Assembly: GCF_005145045.1 (NCBI RefSeq)
Contig: NZ_CP039692.1
Location: 1,257,501-1,321,500, forward strand
Length of the DNA: 64,000 nt
Direction: 5' to 3'
Origin: Agrobacterium larrymoorei
GTDB taxonomy: Bacteria > Pseudomonadota > Alphaproteobacteria > Rhizobiales > Rhizobiaceae
The notes beneath the pieces are model-generated. The model ran no database searches. It was not told where the DNA came from and was given only the letters and a program-made list of their open reading frames with translations. Shown here one piece after another: positions 8,796 through 17,062 of the stretch. Within the stretch, counting starts at the first letter, position 1; every line of letters begins with the position of its first letter. The position numbers and the translations under genes are program-made.

Positions 8796-9347
8796 TCAGC
8801 CCTTCGCACTCTTGAGTTCATCCTGCATGACGGCTTCCACATTCGCGGCGACCTTTTCCAGAAGGGCGTCGCGAATGCCCATGGCCTGCAGGTGCTGGAC
8901 GGTGTTGAATACGTAATCGACATTGGGGCCGGAGCTTCCCGTGGCATTGCGCACGATCACGGCGGCATCGCCAACACCGAGACCGCCCACATATTGCCGG
9001 TGCAACGGATCGGCCACATAGGTCAGCGCATTCTGCCGCCTGCCATCGGCAAGCGACACCATCACCACCCGCTCTTTGTAAACATTCGTCACGAGCTCGC
9101 GTTCGCGCAGATACTCCATCACCGGATCGCGGTTGGAACCTGCCACGCGAAATGCCACGCCAAGGCATGAGCCGCCGCGCTCCAGACCCAGCACGAGGCC
9201 GGGATTTTCATCCGTGCCGCGATAGTGATTCGAGCGGATGCAAAGCGCCCGTCTGTAACCATGCAAACGCGCCCTGTGGCGCTCCTCATAGGGAAAGCCC
9301 GGGTTCCACATCAGGGAGCCGTAGCCAAAGACCCAAAAATCGTCCAT
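8796..9347 (-). CDS. ChaC-type gamma-glutamylcyclotransferase
   Basis: Small cytoplasmic enzyme of the ChaC branch of the gamma-glutamylcyclotransferase fold, 183 residues from the ATG at 9347. The N-terminal glycine-rich loop VFGYGSLMWNPGF (about 5-17) is the family signature, and YLRERELVTNVY (about 90) carries the acidic residue expected at the active site. Related enzymes cleave glutathione to 5-oxoproline and Cys-Gly. Four more residues could be added from an ATG at 9359; neither start has a strong ribosome site. It is convergent with the dehydrogenase (6-bp gap) and divergent from the DUF2125 gene. No functional link to its neighbours is evident. Confidence 0.8.
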   Translation of the reverse strand: MDDFWVFGYGSLMWNPGFPYEERHRARLHGYRRALCIRSNHYRGTDENPGLVLGLERGGSCLGVAFRVAGSNRDPVMEYLRERELVTNVYKERVVMVSLADGRRQNALTYVADPLHRQYVGGLGVGDAAVIVRNATGSSGPNVDYVFNTVQHLQAMGIRDALLEKVAANVEAVMQDELKSAKG

Positions 9348-9395
9348 ATCGCAAGCCAAATCAAAATCATCAGTGTCCCACCATTGGAGATCATC

Positions 9396-10397
9396 ATGGC
9401 AGCGTCAAGCCAATCCCGAACTGGCAGAAAAATCTTGTTTCTCGGTGTGGGGATCGTCCTTGTCATCGCCATCTACACGGCGGGCTGGTTTTATGCGGCG
9501 CAGCGGCTTCAGGAAACCGTCATCAAGGCCATCGCGCCGGGCGGCACCGCCAGCGTCAAGGGTGAATGCACCGACATGGCCTTTCGCGGATATCCCTTCC
9601 GCATCGGCCTATTCTGCTCCAAGGTCAATGTTGAAGACGCGAAGAACGGCATGACCGCATCCTTCGGCGCCCTGCGCTCCGCCGCTCAGGTCTATGCGCC
9701 GGGACATATTGTCTGGGAGCTCGATTCGCCTGCGCAAATCCAAACCTCGCACGGCCTCACCGTTTCCGCCGAATGGGCGGATATGCAATCCAGCCTCGTG
9801 ACGAAGCTGAAAGGTATCGACCGCACCTCGCTCGTCATTGAAGGGCTGAAGGCCAATGCCGTGTCTTCCGTCACCTCGCAGACCATCGATTTCGATGCCG
9901 CCAAGACGGAAATTCATCTGCGCCAGAACGGTGCCGATCTCGATGGCGCGATCACGCTTGAAGATGCGTCCACCGTCATTCAGGGCTGGCCGCAGCTTCT
10001 GCCGCGCCTCAATGCCATTGCAGATGTGACGCTTGCGGGCAAGGCCGGGATGATCGACGGCAGCGACCGGACAGGCCTTTACGGCGCAAGTGGCGAGCTT
10101 CGCCGCGTGATGCTGGACATTGGCGATGGCCGCACCATGCGCATCAGCGGCCCCTTCGCCTTTGACGATCAGGGGCTGCTTTCCGGCCAGTTCAAGCTCG
10201 AAATCGAAAAGCTGGGCGATTGGGCGAACAATGCCAAGCAGGCCTTCCCGCAGCTTCAATCCACCATCGATACCGCCCGCAAGCTCCTCGGCGCGCTGGC
10301 AGGCGGTGGGGATCGTGCATCGGTTGATCTCGTGGTGGACCGCGGCCGCGCCACGGTCAGCGGCTTTATCCCGCTTGGAAAAATTCCGCCGATCTGA
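9396..10397 (+). CDS. DUF2125 envelope protein
   Basis: Protein of 333 residues with an N-terminal membrane anchor or uncleaved signal (about residues 14-32, GVGIVLVIAIYTAGWFYA) followed by an extracytoplasmic domain that matches the DUF2125 family of alphaproteobacteria. The ATG at 9396 is preceded by GGAG at 8 bases; the open frame extends 57 codons upstream but that part lies opposite the ChaC gene and lacks a start site. The function of DUF2125 is not known. It is single-gene, flanked by convergent betC. Confidence 0.75.
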   Translation: MAASSQSRTGRKILFLGVGIVLVIAIYTAGWFYAAQRLQETVIKAIAPGGTASVKGECTDMAFRGYPFRIGLFCSKVNVEDAKNGMTASFGALRSAAQVYAPGHIVWELDSPAQIQTSHGLTVSAEWADMQSSLVTKLKGIDRTSLVIEGLKANAVSSVTSQTIDFDAAKTEIHLRQNGADLDGAITLEDASTVIQGWPQLLPRLNAIADVTLAGKAGMIDGSDRTGLYGASGELRRVMLDIGDGRTMRISGPFAFDDQGLLSGQFKLEIEKLGDWANNAKQAFPQLQSTIDTARKLLGALAGGGDRASVDLVVDRGRATVSGFIPLGKIPPI

Positions 10398-10416
10398 GCC
10401 GCGTCTAGCAGTGCAC

Positions 10417-10440
10417 GCCCGCCGGTGTAAGCTGGCGGGC
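10417..10440. terminator. Hairpin between convergent DUF2125 and betC genes
   Basis: GCCCGCC (10417-10423) and GGCGGGC (10434-10440) form a 7-bp GC stem in the 60-bp gap between two convergent genes. No T-run follows on either strand, so efficiency is doubtful. Confidence 0.4.
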
Positions 10441-10457
10441 AAATTGGCTTCCAGCGC

Positions 10458-11972
10458 TCACTCGCCGCGCGGATAGCGCTGGTTTTCCTCCAGCACGTTC
10501 AGATCCATGTGGTTGCGCATATAGCGCTCCGAAGCCTTTTGCAGCGGCTGGTAATCCCAAGGGTAATATTGCCCGTTGCGCAGCGCCTTGTAGACCACCC
10601 ATCGCCGTGCCTGGCTTTCGCGCACGGCAGCGTCGAAACTCGATAGATTCCAGCGGTGATCCACCTGCGCCTTCAGCGCGACAAGGACTTCACCATACTG
10701 CGGATCATCGGCCAGATTGATCAGTTCGTTCGGGTCACTCGCCAGATCGAACAGCATCGGCGGATCGGCCTCGCAGATTGTCAGCTTGTACTGCCCGTCG
10801 CGGATGGCGACCAGCGGTGCGATGGAGCCTTCGGCGGCATATTCCATTGGAACCGGCTCTCTAGTCCCGGTTCCACATGCAAGTCCGCTCAGGTCCTCAC
10901 CATCCGTCCATTGCTTCAGCGATGCGATATCTATCCCTGCCAGGGCGCAGAGCGTCGGCGTCACGTCCAGCGTGGAAACCGGTCGGTCGATGCGGCCAGC
11001 CGCCCAACCGGGTGCGGAAATCATCAGCGGTACACGCGCTGAACCTTCGAAAAAGCACATCTTAAACCAGAGCCCGCGCTCGCCGAGCATATCGCCATGG
11101 TCGGAGAGGAAGAGTACGATCGTGTCTTCCTCCATCCGCGTGCGCTTCAGAACATCGAGAATCTCGCCGATCTTGTCATCCACATAAGAGATGTTGGCGA
11201 AATAACCGCGCCGCGCCCGGCGGATATGCTCCGCCGTGATATCGAAATTTTCATGATCGCAGGCTTCCAGCAGGCGCCGGGAATGCGGGTCCATCTCATC
11301 GAAGGGCAGGGCGCTGATCTCCGGGTCAAGCGCTGGGCAATCCTCGTACAAATCCCAATATTTGCGTCGCGCCACGTAAGGATCATGCGGGTGCGTAAAG
11401 CTTACCGTCAGGCACCATGGCCGGTCATCGAGGCGGCGTGACAGATCGTAGAGCTTGCGGGTGGCGTGATAGGCAACCTCGTCGTCATATTCCATCTGGT
11501 TGGTGATTTCGGCAGTGCCTGCACCCGTTACCGAGCCCAGATTGTGGTACCACCAATCGATCCGCTCACCCGGTTTCGTGTAATCCGGCGTCCAGCCGAA
11601 ATCTGCCGGATAGATATCCGTCGTCAGACGCTCCTCGAAGCCGTGCAACTGGTCCGGGCCGACGAAATGCATCTTGCCCGATAACGCCGTGTGGTATCCG
11701 GCCGACCGCAGATGATGCGCGTAGGTGGGGATATCGGACGCAAATTCTGCGGCGTTGTCGTAAACGCGGGTGCGGCTTGGCAACTGCCCGGACATGAAGG
11801 AGGCGCGCGCCGGAGCGCAGAGCGGGCTTGCAGTATAGGTGTTGGCAAAGCGGACCGAGCGCTGCGCCAGCGCTTTGAGATGCGGTGCGTGGAGAAAATC
11901 CGCCGGTCCATCCGGGCAAAACGTGCCGTTGAACTGGTCGACCATGAGGATGAGAATATTCGGGCGCGTCAC
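10458..11972 (-). CDS. betC: Choline-sulfatase
   Basis: Hydrolyses choline-O-sulfate to choline and sulfate, feeding glycine betaine synthesis. The 504-residue product matches rhizobial BetC almost throughout, including PNILILMVDQ at the N-terminus, the sulfatase signature CAPARASF whose cysteine (about 53) becomes formylglycine, GKMHFVGPDQLHGFEERL, SDHGDMLGERGLWFKM and the C-terminal YYPWDYQPLQKASERYMRNH. A GTG at 11970-11972 is chosen as start because GGAG lies seven bases upstream and it aligns with known BetC N-termini; the ATG at 12086 would add 38 residues overlapping choX. It lies downstream of choX, separated by a hairpin. The protein is cytoplasmic (no signal peptide), as usual for BetC. 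Confidence 0.93.
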   Translation of the reverse strand: MTRPNILILMVDQFNGTFCPDGPADFLHAPHLKALAQRSVRFANTYTASPLCAPARASFMSGQLPSRTRVYDNAAEFASDIPTYAHHLRSAGYHTALSGKMHFVGPDQLHGFEERLTTDIYPADFGWTPDYTKPGERIDWWYHNLGSVTGAGTAEITNQMEYDDEVAYHATRKLYDLSRRLDDRPWCLTVSFTHPHDPYVARRKYWDLYEDCPALDPEISALPFDEMDPHSRRLLEACDHENFDITAEHIRRARRGYFANISYVDDKIGEILDVLKRTRMEEDTIVLFLSDHGDMLGERGLWFKMCFFEGSARVPLMISAPGWAAGRIDRPVSTLDVTPTLCALAGIDIASLKQWTDGEDLSGLACGTGTREPVPMEYAAEGSIAPLVAIRDGQYKLTICEADPPMLFDLASDPNELINLADDPQYGEVLVALKAQVDHRWNLSSFDAAVRESQARRWVVYKALRNGQYYPWDYQPLQKASERYMRNHMDLNVLEENQRYPRGE

Positions 11973-11991
11973 GCCGGTCTCCCTGTCAAAA

Positions 11992-12023
11992 CATCGCGCT
12001 CCCCAAAAGCGGGGAGCACGATG
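11992..12023 (-). terminator. Hairpin between choX and betC
   Basis: On the minus strand CATCG-GCTCCCC pairs with GGGGAGC-CGATG around an AAAAGC-side loop, with one internal mismatch, followed by TTTTG. It lies between the choX stop and the betC start and could attenuate betC relative to choX. Confidence 0.5.
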
Positions 12024-12054
12024 CTGTATCGTTTGATGTGAAATTGGTCTGGGA

Positions 12055-13011
12055 TCAGAGACCGAGTGCGGCCTTGACGGCGGCATCTGCGGGCTTGCCG
12101 TCCAGCGTGGTGACGCCGTTCAGCCAGCCATCCAGAACCTTCGGATTTTCCTTCAGCCATGTTCCGGCAGCAGCCTTGGCATCCTGACCGTCGAGGATGG
12201 CGCCCATCAGCTGATTTTCCATGCTGATGTCGAACTTGATGTTCTTGAACAGCTTGGCCGCATTCGGGCATTGCTCCGGCCAGCCGGTGCGGGCCAGCGT
12301 ATAGACCTCCGCACCGCCGAAATTCGGGCCGAAATAGGCATCGCCGCCCGCGAGATATTCGATCTTGAATTTCTCGTTCATCGGATGCGGAGCCCAGGCG
12401 AGGAAGACGATGGGCTTCTTGCTTTTTTCTGCGCGTTCCACCTGAGAGAGCATCGCCTGCTCGCCTGATTCGACAACTTCCCAATCCTTCAGGCCGAAGT
12501 CATTGGCGGCAATCATTTTCTGGATGTTCTGGTTTGCCGGTGCGCCGGGCTCGATGCCGTAAATCTTGTTGTCGAATTCGGATGCATGCTTCTGCAGGTC
12601 CGCCAGATTCTTGATGCCCATATCGGCGACATAGGTCGGAACGGCGAGCGTAAACTTCGCGCCTTCGAGGTTCTTGCCGAGAACTTCCACGGCCTTGGCG
12701 GAGTTCAGATCATCCACGAAAGCCTTCTGCGCGGGCATCCAGTTGCCAAGGAAGACGTCGATCTCGCCATTCTTCATCGACTGGTAGCCGATGGGCACGG
12801 AGAGCGTCTTGACGTCTGGCGTGTACCCCAAAGCCTCGAGAACGAAGGATGCCGTTCCGTTGGTGGCGGTGATGTCCGTCCAGCCCGGATCGCTGAGGCG
12901 AATGGTCTTGCAGGCGCTGGCATCATCGGCGGCGAGGGCCGGAGTAGCGATTGAAGCGGCAGACAGGAGAAGCCCTGCAGACAGCTGAAGCAGTCGGGAA
13001 ATATATGTCAT
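12055..13011 (-). CDS. choX: Choline ABC transporter substrate-binding protein
   Basis: Periplasmic choline-binding protein, 318 residues with a signal peptide ending near PALAADD (about 28). The aromatic cage of ChoX is recognisable: the PGWTDI segment (W44, D46), GNWMP (about 90), VPTYVADMG and LAWAPHPMN (about 205). Two cysteines (34 and about 247) match the disulfide of the family. AGGAGG stands just before the ATG, and the downstream arm of an inverted repeat (13021-13062) overlaps that box. betC follows in the same direction, so the pair would capture choline and release it from choline sulfate. The permease and ATPase partners choW and choV are not adjacent in this window. Confidence 0.92.
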   Translation of the reverse strand: MTYISRLLQLSAGLLLSAASIATPALAADDASACKTIRLSDPGWTDITATNGTASFVLEALGYTPDVKTLSVPIGYQSMKNGEIDVFLGNWMPAQKAFVDDLNSAKAVEVLGKNLEGAKFTLAVPTYVADMGIKNLADLQKHASEFDNKIYGIEPGAPANQNIQKMIAANDFGLKDWEVVESGEQAMLSQVERAEKSKKPIVFLAWAPHPMNEKFKIEYLAGGDAYFGPNFGGAEVYTLARTGWPEQCPNAAKLFKNIKFDISMENQLMGAILDGQDAKAAAGTWLKENPKVLDGWLNGVTTLDGKPADAAVKAALGL

Positions 13012-13020
13012 GATCGTCCT

Positions 13021-13062
13021 CCTGTTTGAGCGTCATTCCTAACAAGGATAAGCTCAAACAGG
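13021..13062 (-). promoter_or_regulatory. Perfect inverted repeat over the choX ribosome site
   Basis: CCTGTTTGAGC (13021-13031) and GCTCAAACAGG (13052-13062) are exact 11-bp arms with a 20-bp loop. On the choX transcript the arm nearest the gene ends in AGG, which is the first part of the AGGAGG ribosome site. It could be an operator, a translation-controlling stem or the end of the upstream transcript; there is no T-run. Confidence 0.5.
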
Positions 13063-13080
13063 AAGGAGCGAGATCAAGTT

Positions 13081-13716
13081 TTACGCCGAGCGCGCCGGAG
13101 GCATTGGCTTCAGCGTGTTCATCAAGGCGCCGTAAGGCAGCAGCATGAACAGGCCGACCGTTATCTTGACCGAAAGATCACCCAGCGCCCAGGAAACCCA
13201 GCGCGGCGCTTCCATGGAGAAGATGCCGAGAACGGGTGCGGTCTCGATGGCGAAAGCATCGTTCGGGCCGATGAAGGCGAAGCTTGCGGCAAAGGCGATG
13301 GAGAAGAACAGGGCCGTATCCAGAACCGAGCCGATCATAGAGCCAGCCAGCGGCGCCTGCCACCAGCTCTGGCGACGAAGACGGTTGAAGACCGAAATAT
13401 CGAGCAGCTGGCCGACGAGATAGGCCGTGCCGGATGCGACGGCGATACGCGGGATCGATGTCCAGAAGGACAGGGTGACACCGACGACGAAACCGGCCAG
13501 CACCACGCGGCGCGCGATGGAGGGGCCGAACTGCCGGTTGGTGAGGTCCGTGACCAGAAAGGCGATCGGATAGGTAAACGCTCCCCAGGTCAGCAAATCA
13601 CCGAGATTGATGCCGAACAGTGTGCCGGAAAGCGGGTATTGAACGAGAATGTTCGAGGCAACGACGACGAGGGTCATCAGAGCGACGTAGATGAATGTCT
13701 GGCGCAGGTAAGGCAT
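13081..13716 (-). CDS. yhhQ: Queuosine precursor transporter (YhhQ/VUT family)
   Basis: Inner-membrane protein of the DUF165/COG1738 family, 211 residues with about six membrane segments, which imports the queuosine precursors preQ0 or preQ1 or queuine. Family features include NILVQYPL near residue 25, the FLVTDLTNRQFG motif (about 55) and AGSMIGSVLDTALFF (about 137). The ATG at 13714-13716 is preceded by AGGA; an upstream in-frame ATG at 13755 would add 13 residues and bury a possible riboswitch. It stands alone between choX and rpmB, both on the same strand. A compact pseudoknot-capable leader overlaps its start. Confidence 0.85.
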   Translation of the reverse strand: MPYLRQTFIYVALMTLVVVASNILVQYPLSGTLFGINLGDLLTWGAFTYPIAFLVTDLTNRQFGPSIARRVVLAGFVVGVTLSFWTSIPRIAVASGTAYLVGQLLDISVFNRLRRQSWWQAPLAGSMIGSVLDTALFFSIAFAASFAFIGPNDAFAIETAPVLGIFSMEAPRWVSWALGDLSVKITVGLFMLLPYGALMNTLKPMPPARSA

Positions 13717-13742
13717 TTTTTTATCCTGGGTGATGCCACCAG
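13712..13742 (-). promoter_or_regulatory. Possible preQ1-I-like riboswitch at the yhhQ start
   Basis: Reading the minus strand from 13742, CTGG pairs with CCAG (P1); the loop contains GGC, which can pair with GCC two bases into the coding sequence (P2) across an A-rich linker (GATAAAAAAAT). This is the H-type pseudoknot layout of preQ1-I aptamers, with ACCC and the A-run in the expected order. It would hide the start codon. P1 is only 4 bp and the conserved loop GGUUC is not matched, so this is a candidate only. Confidence 0.35.
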
Positions 13743-13850
13743 TTGGAGCGAACATAGCAGGGAGCAGACGCCTTTCGGACGGTCACGATCCCATGCGCGG
13801 AAGAGCGGGATTATGCTTACACTTGAAAGCGGAGCAAACCCGAAACACAC

Positions 13851-13885
13851 AAAAGGCTTGAGCGGCAGAGCCAGTCAAGCCTTTT
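13851..13885 (-). terminator. rpmB terminator
   Basis: AAAAGGCTTGA (13851-13861) and TCAAGCCTTTT (13875-13885) form a perfect 11-bp stem 30 bp beyond the rpmB stop. On the minus strand it is followed by GTGTGTTT. Confidence 0.75.
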
Positions 13886-13914
13886 GCAGAATATCGACGT
13901 GCTGGAAGCGGCGA

Positions 13915-14205
13915 TTAAGCGGCTTCAGCAGTCTTCTTTGCGATCTGGCGACGCAGCAGACGAGCGCGCATCGAGAGATCGTTTTCGGCAGACTTCAGAA
14001 GGAAGGCATCGAGGCCGCCACGATGTTCGACGGAGCGCAGAGCGGCTGCGGAAACGCGCAGACGGAAACGCTGGCCGAGAGCATCGGAAATCAAGGTAAC
14101 CTGGCAAAGGTTCGGGAGGAACCGGCGCTTGGTCTTGTTGTTGGCGTGGCTGACGTTGTTGCCCGTCTGGACGCCCTTGCCGGTCAATTCGCATACACGG
14201 GACAT
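13915..14205 (-). CDS. rpmB: 50S ribosomal protein L28
   Basis: Large-subunit ribosomal protein bL28, 96 residues, the usual alphaproteobacterial length. The N-terminus [20 protein letters not shown] and [13 protein letters not shown] are diagnostic; the C-terminus is rich in Arg and Lys ([13 protein letters not shown]). It is monocistronic, with a clear terminator downstream. The 251 bp between it and the divergent DUF3108 gene must hold both promoters; I see no specific operator there. Confidence 0.97.
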   Translation of the reverse strand: MSRVCELTGKGVQTGNNVSHANNKTKRRFLPNLCQVTLISDALGQRFRLRVSAAALRSVEHRGGLDAFLLKSAENDLSMRARLLRRQIAKKTAEAA

Positions 14206-14456
14206 GGGTACACCTATTCGTTGTCATGTATCGCCATCAGTCTGCTCTCCGGCAAAAACCGGTTCGCAATCCAACAGCCGATGATTGGAAAGTTGCGGTT
14301 CTATAGTCAGACCCGCCGCCGCAGTCAAGCCGCCCGCACTTTTTTGTGCGCAATTTCACCCGTTTTACACGGGCTTCCGCTTTTTTATTGCCACAAGTCA
14401 GCGTATATCATCGCCAAAACGGGCGTCTTTGGAGCGCCTGCCGAGGTGATATCCCG

Positions 14457-15230
14457 ATGATCGTCAGTGCATCAAGACTTTTTGCCGTCGCCGCCTTCAC
14501 GCTGGCCAGCGTCTCGCCGTCATTTTCGGCAGAATCACGCCATGACAGCGAATATTCCATCGCGCTTGGCGTTCTGCCGATTGCGCGGGCCAGTTTCTCG
14601 ACGAAAATGGACGGCACGGCCTACTCCATTTCCGGCTCCTTCAGCTCTGCGGGACTTGCCAGCGTGTTGAAGGATATTTCCGGCCGCACCACGGTTTCCG
14701 GCGCAAAACGCGGCAACCGCATGCAGGCAAACGAATATTCACTGGTCTATAAGGACGGCAAGCGCACACGCACCTATGATGTGCAGTACCGCAACGGCAA
14801 CGTCACCTCCACCACCGTCGATCCCGCGCCGAAATCCAAGCCGGACAATTGGGTGGACGTGAAGGACCGCGACCTGCGCTCGGTGCTGGACCCCATCTCC
14901 GGCCTGATCTTCCCCGTCGGCGGCCGCATTTGCCCCAGCCGCCTGCCAATCTATGACGGCGAATCGCGGCTCGACCTGGTGCTGAGCTCCGGCGGAACCA
15001 AACCTTTCAAGACACAAGGCTTCTCTGGCGATGCCGTCGTCTGCAACATGCGCTACGTGCCAAAATCCGGCTTCCGCAAGGGGCGTAAGGATATCGAGTA
15101 TCTGAAATCCATTTCCATGGAAATCTGGTTCGCCAAGGCCAATAATATGGAAGTCTACGCGCCGGTCTATGCGCGCATCCCGACGAAGGTGGGGCAGGTT
15201 TATATTACGGCGACGAAGTATGGTGGGTGA
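14457..15230 (+). CDS. DUF3108 periplasmic protein
   Basis: Exported protein of 257 residues. A signal peptide covers about residues 1-24 (cleavage near SFSAES). The body matches the DUF3108 family: GVLPIARASFSTKMDGTAYSI near 40, TYDVQYRNGNV (about 120), DVKDRDLRSVLDPISGLIFPV (about 140) and two cysteines (about 161 and 197). GAGG sits 9 bases before the ATG at 14457. DUF3108 proteins are linked in some bacteria to the envelope; no precise role is established. A repeat-rich non-coding stretch follows. Confidence 0.78.
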   Translation: MIVSASRLFAVAAFTLASVSPSFSAESRHDSEYSIALGVLPIARASFSTKMDGTAYSISGSFSSAGLASVLKDISGRTTVSGAKRGNRMQANEYSLVYKDGKRTRTYDVQYRNGNVTSTTVDPAPKSKPDNWVDVKDRDLRSVLDPISGLIFPVGGRICPSRLPIYDGESRLDLVLSSGGTKPFKTQGFSGDAVVCNMRYVPKSGFRKGRKDIEYLKSISMEIWFAKANNMEVYAPVYARIPTKVGQVYITATKYGG

Positions 15231-15552
15231 GGGTGTTTGGGGAAGCGACGGCAGTGGCTTGACCCCTCTCTTGCAATTTCTAACACTTGAGCGACGCTCG
15301 AGATGTTGAAATTGCTTTCTCTCCCACCCCTTCGGCGGGCTCAGGATGATGGGGGAGAGATAACCTGCCGCACCCTTGCGGCGTTTTCTTTTTGATGGCG
15401 TTGAAACGGTGCCGCCTTTTCCTCTCCCCTTGTGGGAGAGGATAGAAAACCTCGACCTTCGCAAAGCGAAGTCGTAGGTTTTCTTGGTGAGGGGTGCCCT
15501 CGCTCAGCTAATGTCAAAAATCCCGGTCAGCTTTCAACCCAAGCTTCGCCGT
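15231..15552. other. Gene-free spacer with inverted repeats
   Basis: No convincing reading frame. The stretch contains CTCTCCC-rich segments typical of intergenic repeat families in Agrobacterium and a long hairpin described separately at 15445-15483. Confidence 0.55.
15445..15483. repeat. Intergenic palindrome, copy 1
   Basis: GAAAACCT and AGGTTTTC arms enclose a CTTCGC-AAA-GCGAAG stem. The left flank is GAGGAT and the right flank TTGGTGAGGGG. Copy 2 at 16778-16815 has the same core and the same flanks in reverse orientation. Confidence 0.8.
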
Positions 15553-15864
15553 TCACGCGGCAGCACCTGCCCGTGGCTTGAACTTCTTCATTCTTGTCCA
15601 TCGCTTCACCGTTGAGGGCGAGGCCATGGCATTTCGGACGGGGCACTGAAAGCTGCCTCGTTGGGTAGTTTGGTATGTGGCACCTCTCAGCGCCCCGTTC
15701 GGCTCTTTAGGCCAAACAGCAATCCTCTTGCCACGGCTGGCAGAACCCGGATGACAAGGGTGATAAACCTTGCCGGAGAACCGGTCGGACTTGATCAAGG
15801 TCCAACCCTTCCCATCCGGGTGCGATGATGGTTGCCCGCCATCGCCCTGCCAGTTCGGCTGCAC
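15553..15864 (-). CDS. Doubtful hypothetical protein
   Basis: A 103-residue frame opening with GTG at 15864. The middle (GKGWTLIKSDRFSGKVYHPC) and the basic end (VKRWTRMKKFKPRAGAAA) look protein-like, but I recognise no family, no clear ribosome site precedes the GTG, and two other long frames overlap its upstream part. It may be a real small gene, the end of a decayed gene, or chance. It lies in the gene-poor stretch between the DUF3108 gene and ribB. Confidence 0.2.
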   Translation of the reverse strand: MQPNWQGDGGQPSSHPDGKGWTLIKSDRFSGKVYHPCHPGSASRGKRIAVWPKEPNGALRGATYQTTQRGSFQCPVRNAMASPSTVKRWTRMKKFKPRAGAAA

Positions 15865-16777
15865 CTGCCTTCGAAGGATACGACGCCCGATCTGGCGAGC
15901 GCCGCCTTGCCTTCGATCCGTTGCTCGCCAAGCCCCACCTGCCCGTCACGGCGAGGCAGCGCCTTGCGATCCGTCCATTCACCTTTCGGGGTGAACGGGG
16001 CAGATGCAGCGTCTTCCTGTGTACCGCCTGACTTTCGCCTCTCATCCTTTTGGCCGCGTTCGGCCAGAAGGACGATCAGCTGTCGGTACACCCGGCGACA
16101 GTTGATTCTGTCGGGCATCGGGAGGGTCATGCCAGCCGGTCCGCAACCGGCATTTCCCTCCTCCCGTTGCCGCCGGGGGGATTGCTGCTCGACCCTGAGG
16201 ATGGAGAGGCCGCGTAACCTCTTCACCCCCAGCACCGACCCCGCCTCGCCGCAACGCCTTGCGGTGTATCCGAGGGCGGGATGAGGGGGAGTGTAAGGGC
16301 GGTTTTGGGTGTGGGGAAAAATGTTGAGGAATTTTTTTAAAAAAATTCGCCGTGCTCGGGCTTGTCTCACTGCTGTCCGGTTTGAACTGAGTGGGTAGTT
16401 TGGGGCGAGAACAGCTCCATCACCCGTCACCCCGGCCCTGAGCCGGGGTCCAGCAGACGCGCGTCTGCGCGTCAAAAAGTCTTTCAGACCAAGGACTTGG
16501 TCTGGCTGGATCCCGGATCAAGTCCGGGATGACGGAGGTGGGGAGTGTCGTTGCCGCATTCACAGCCAGCGTTGCACTGGCGAGTCCGAGTCCGAGTTCG
16601 TGCAGAGTGCAAAAAACCAAATGCAATCAATACCCTATGCCAAATCTATAAATCTCAAACGGACAGCAGTGGGCTTGTCCCGGGCATTTGCGAGGTTGCG
16701 GGTGTTTCGGCGTGCGTGGATTCTCGGGTCAAGCCCGAGGATGACGGAGGGTGGGGGAAGCGGACGCCCCTCACCAA

Positions 16778-16815
16778 GAAAACCTAGGACTTCGCTTTGC
16801 GAAGTCGAGGTTTTC
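16778..16815. repeat. Intergenic palindrome, copy 2 (inverted)
   Basis: GAAAACC and GGTTTTC arms around GACTTCGC-TTT-GCGAAGTC. Flanks CTCACCAA (left) and TATCCTCTCCC (right) mirror those of copy 1 at 15445, so the two are inverted copies of one element about 1.3 kb apart. Confidence 0.8.
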
Positions 16816-16961
16816 TATCCTCTCCCACCCCTTCGACAAGCTCAGGGGGAGAGGAAAAACGCGCCGCACCGTTTCTACTCCATCTCGGCGTTCGAGATTC
16901 AGTAAAAGCGGTGCCTCGGGTTACCTCTCCACCCTGAGCCTGTCGAAGGGGTGGGGAGGAA

Positions 16962-17003
16962 GAAAAATCATGATCTTAGCGCAAGCTAAGTCATAGATTT
17001 TTC
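16962..17003. repeat. Related intergenic palindrome, copy 3
   Basis: GAAAAATC and GATTTTTC arms enclose CTTAGC-GCAA-GCTAAG. The right flank CAGGTGAGGGGTGACG and the left flank GTGGGGAGGAA match the flank logic of copies 1 and 2, but stem bases have changed on both sides, which keeps pairing. Confidence 0.7.
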
Positions 17004-17062
17004 AGGTGAGGGGTGACGCGACGAATGCCGAGGACTTGAAACCCGGGCACCTCACTCAATCC

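Larger units (their letters stand above)
15865..17062. other. Gene-poor, repeat-rich spacer
   Basis: Several overlapping frames on both strands are open here without recognisable products, ribosome sites or a clear winner. From about 16410 onward the sequence is a patchwork of short inverted repeats: a CCCGGCCCTGAGCCGGGG hairpin, GATCCCGGATCAAGTCCGGGATGAC-like segments, CTCTCCCACCCCTTCGAC-type motifs and the palindromes at 16778 and 16962. I searched by eye for RNase P RNA and tmRNA signatures and found none. Confidence 0.5.

Noticed and set aside
13639..14460. 273-codon plus-strand frame across rpmB
   Set aside because: It covers rpmB and its terminator antisense, with no recognisable product.
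15550..16300. Possible RNase P RNA or tmRNA
   Set aside because: None of the conserved blocks of those RNAs was found on either strand.
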